Assembly (NCBI RefSeq): GCF_003148465.1
Contig: NZ_QGGI01000001.1
Coordinates: forward strand, 1 to 54,762
Direction: 5' to 3'
DNA: 54,762 nt
DNA from: Oceanotoga teriensis
GTDB taxonomy: Bacteria > Thermotogota > Thermotogae > Petrotogales > Petrotogaceae
Shown: piece by piece, positions 52,649 to 54,762 of the stretch
Layout: the number at the start of each line of letters is the position of its first letter
How positions within the stretch are numbered: position 1 is the first letter of the stretch
Notes under the pieces: generated by a model
Seen by the model: only the letters and a program-made list of their open reading frames with translations
What the model was told of the DNA's origin: nothing
Database searches by the model: none
Position numbers and translations under genes: made by a program

Positions 52649-54394
52649 ATGATAGGTTTAAAAAGAGGAACAGTAAAACTGTTCAACCATGAAAAAGAAT
52701 GGGAAATTGAAGCTCAAAGAACAATTTCTCGTTTGAATAAGATTTTAGGTTCTGTTGCAAGTGATATTCAACATGTGGGCAGCACATCTGTTTTTACAAT
52801 AAAAGCTAAGCCAATAATTGATATTGCAGTTGCAGTAGATAATTTTAAAGATGTTCTTGCTTTAGAAAAAGAATTCATTAATTATGGATTTTATTATAGA
52901 CCTAATGCAAATTTGAAAGGCCAACTTCTTTTTGCCTGTGGTAGTTATTATGATGGTACTGGTGATCTACAAACACATTTTATTCATATTGTTTTAAAAG
53001 ATAGTATGGAATGGATAAACTACATTAATTTTAGAGATTATTTAAATAAAATGCCAAAGGTAGCTAAAGCTTATGAAAATTTGAAATTATCACTTGTAGA
53101 AACTATACACTCTGACAAATGTAGAGAAGAATATTTGAGAAGGAAAAATGATTTCATTGTTTATACTTTAAGAAAAGCTCTTGTTAATTATTATCTTGGA
53201 AAAACAGTTGAAATTAAAATTGATCGACCTATAGGCAGTTCTCATCCTAAATACTCAGATCTCATATATCCTGTAAATTATGGATATATTCCAGGTGTTT
53301 TAGGTGGAGATGGTGAAGAATTAGATGTTTATCTTCTTGGTATAGATAATCCCGTAAAAAATTATATAGCTCGTATTATAGGCATTATTCATCGTCATAA
53401 CGATATAGAAGATAAACTTGTAGCTGCACCTGAAGGAATAAATTTCACTAAAACAGAAATTAAAAAAATATTACATTTTCAGGAACAATATTATAAAAGC
53501 GATATAGAAATAATTCCTCCATACAAATTTATTTCGAAAAAAGTCATCAATAAAGGTTGGTCAGGTGATAAGAAGTACTGTGTTATAACTGATGATGGTA
53601 TAAAATACTTACTAAGAATTACTCCAAAAGAAAAAAGTGCTAATCGTGAAAATATGTTTCGTATACAAAAACAGCTAGCATCTTTAGATGTTTCTATGTG
53701 TAAACCTGTGGAGTTAGGAAAGTGTAAAGAAGGTATTTACATCCTTCAAACTTGGATTGATGGTAAAGATGCTGAAGAAATTATTCCTCATCTTACTAAT
53801 TCTGAGCAGTATTATTATGGTCTTGAAGCAGGTAAAATGCTTAAAATAATTCATTCCATTCCAGCTCCAAAGAATCATCCTGATTGGGAATTTCGATTTA
53901 ATGCAAAAATGGATAGTAAAATCAAAATGTACAATGAATGCCATATTAAATTTGATGGTGCAAAAGATATGATTTCTTATATGAATTCTAACCGTCATTT
54001 GCTTGCAAACAGGCCACAAACCTTTCAACACGGAGATTATCATATTGGTAATATGATGATTGAAAAGAATAAGATTGTTATTATAGATTTTGACCGTTAT
54101 GATTTTGGTGATCCTTGGGAAGAATTTAATCGTATCGTATTTTGTGTTCAAATTTCTCCTATGTTTGCATCAGGAATTATAAATGGTTATTTTGATAACA
54201 AAGTACCGTTTAAATTTTGGAAATTACTTGCATTATACATTAGCAGTAATACGCTTTCTTCTATACCATGGGCTATTAAATTTGGAGAAAGTGAAGTAAA
54301 TACTATGCTTAATCAAGCAAAGAATATTATGAATTGGTATAACAATATGCAGAATCCTATTCCAACTTGGTATAGGGATATAGTAATCAAATAA
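52649..54394 (+). CDS. GrpB – pyrophosphatase-like – aminoglycoside phosphotransferase fusion
   Basis: A 581-residue three-domain protein. Residues about 1-175 are a GrpB/UPF0157 nucleotidyltransferase-like domain (HVGSTSVFTIKAKPIIDI). Residues about 180-300 match the short inorganic-pyrophosphatase-like family (IYPVNYGYIPGVLGGDGEEL, then a HRHNDIEDKLVAAPEG end). Residues about 305-581 are an APH/choline-kinase-like fold with catalytic HGDYHIGN and metal-binding IIDFDRYD. All three active-site motifs look intact. The substrate is unknown; the C-terminal kinase resembles aminoglycoside and nucleoside phosphotransferases. ATG at 52649 with TTGAGGTGCAAAAA; a GTG lies 9 bases upstream. Mobile-region cargo, so a resistance or salvage role is possible. 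Confidence 0.82.
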   Translation: MIGLKRGTVKLFNHEKEWEIEAQRTISRLNKILGSVASDIQHVGSTSVFTIKAKPIIDIAVAVDNFKDVLALEKEFINYGFYYRPNANLKGQLLFACGSYYDGTGDLQTHFIHIVLKDSMEWINYINFRDYLNKMPKVAKAYENLKLSLVETIHSDKCREEYLRRKNDFIVYTLRKALVNYYLGKTVEIKIDRPIGSSHPKYSDLIYPVNYGYIPGVLGGDGEELDVYLLGIDNPVKNYIARIIGIIHRHNDIEDKLVAAPEGINFTKTEIKKILHFQEQYYKSDIEIIPPYKFISKKVINKGWSGDKKYCVITDDGIKYLLRITPKEKSANRENMFRIQKQLASLDVSMCKPVELGKCKEGIYILQTWIDGKDAEEIIPHLTNSEQYYYGLEAGKMLKIIHSIPAPKNHPDWEFRFNAKMDSKIKMYNECHIKFDGAKDMISYMNSNRHLLANRPQTFQHGDYHIGNMMIEKNKIVIIDFDRYDFGDPWEEFNRIVFCVQISPMFASGIINGYFDNKVPFKFWKLLALYISSNTLSSIPWAIKFGESEVNTMLNQAKNIMNWYNNMQNPIPTWYRDIVIK

Positions 54395-54493
54395 CAATAT
54401 TTGACAAATTAAGTAAAACAGAATTAATTGAAAATAAAAAAGTCTAATAAAAAAAATTGAATAATTATTATATTATGTTATGGGTGTGAAAAA

Positions 54494-54762
54494 ATGGAAA
54501 ATAGACCAAAGTTTGAAGATATAACCTCATTTGAAAATTTCAATAAATATTATTGGTATAGGGATGAATTATCAAAAATATGTAGGTCATTAAAAATAGA
54601 ACATAGAGGTACTAAAAAAGAATTAATGAACAATATAAAAAAATACTTCTCTGGAAAATTAATCAAAAAAAAAGTTTCAAAGAAATATATTAAAAAAACT
54701 CATAATATCTCTATAAATACTCCACTATTAGAATGTAACTTTTCTTTTAATTCAAAATTTAG
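54494..54762 (+). CDS. SAP-domain protein, N-terminal part (cut by window end)
   Basis: The first 89 codons of an open frame that runs off the window. It begins MENRPKFEDITSFENFNKYY and continues with a SAP-like helix-loop-helix (WYRDELSKICRSLKIEHRGT, then KKELMNNIKKYFSG), as in small DUF6434/SAP proteins. SAP motifs often bind DNA or RNA. The GTGAAAAA before the ATG is only a weak ribosome site. It may belong to the element or the chromosome. Confidence 0.65.
   Translation, partial: MENRPKFEDITSFENFNKYYWYRDELSKICRSLKIEHRGTKKELMNNIKKYFSGKLIKKKVSKKYIKKTHNISINTPLLECNFSFNSKF

Overview
The window is very AT-rich and begins inside the 5' end of a 16S rRNA gene on the minus strand. The rRNA end (GGCTCAGGGTGAACGCTGG) fits Thermotogota better than Firmicutes or Fusobacteria. 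The extreme AT bias, mesophile-like proteins and the glycerol-type oxidoreductase trio resembling one in Thermotoga suggest a mesophilic or moderately thermophilic member of the Petrotogales (Oceanotoga/Geotoga-like). This placement is an inference from sequence reading only.

Backbone, about 1-43.6 kb. After the rRNA promoter come a pepD dipeptidase, a chemoreceptor and a six-gene minus-strand operon: GntR regulator, BON-domain GlpA-like dehydrogenase, FAD oxidoreductase, DUF1667 protein, FGGY kinase and alkyl-DHAP-synthase-like flavoprotein. It looks like a polyol-phosphate or alkylglycerol pathway. Next are a LUD-domain protein, an orphan FlhB tail protein, a TPR / prepilin peptidase / YdcF / EamA run, a nicotinamidase-like hydrolase and gpmA. 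An amino-acid ABC transporter operon follows, preceded by what reads as a complete leader-peptide attenuator with Arg codons. The riboflavin operon ribD-ribE-ribBA-ribH sits behind an FMN riboswitch, and its ribD appears to start at AUU. Then come an ABC exporter with an MBL hydrolase, a YjfB-like motility protein, an SbcD/YhaN-like pair, a MATE pump, a GH13 enzyme with a LacI regulator and its palindromic operator, an alpha/beta hydrolase, the opuA glycine-betaine transporter (permease again starting at AUU), an MFS transporter, a hypothetical protein with a hairpin leader, a glyoxalase-II-like hydrolase and an RlmD-type rRNA methyltransferase.

Accessory region, about 43.6 kb to the window end. 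Codon use changes within the last codons of the methyltransferase gene. Downstream lie a decayed serine recombinase, an Xre-type regulator, and an intact TIR / caspase-like protease / TIR operon that matches the Thoeris anti-phage architecture with a caspase effector. A decayed MobC plus MOBP-type relaxase module follows, then two near-identical ~120-bp direct repeats flanking a DUF5131 (phage Gp37/Gp68) gene, a MerR-controlled ABC-2 exporter with a 19-bp-spacer promoter, an unusual GrpB / pyrophosphatase-like / aminoglycoside-phosphotransferase fusion, and a truncated SAP-domain gene. This reads as a degraded mobilisable or conjugative element of Firmicutes type, inserted at the 3' end of the methyltransferase gene and still carrying defence cargo.
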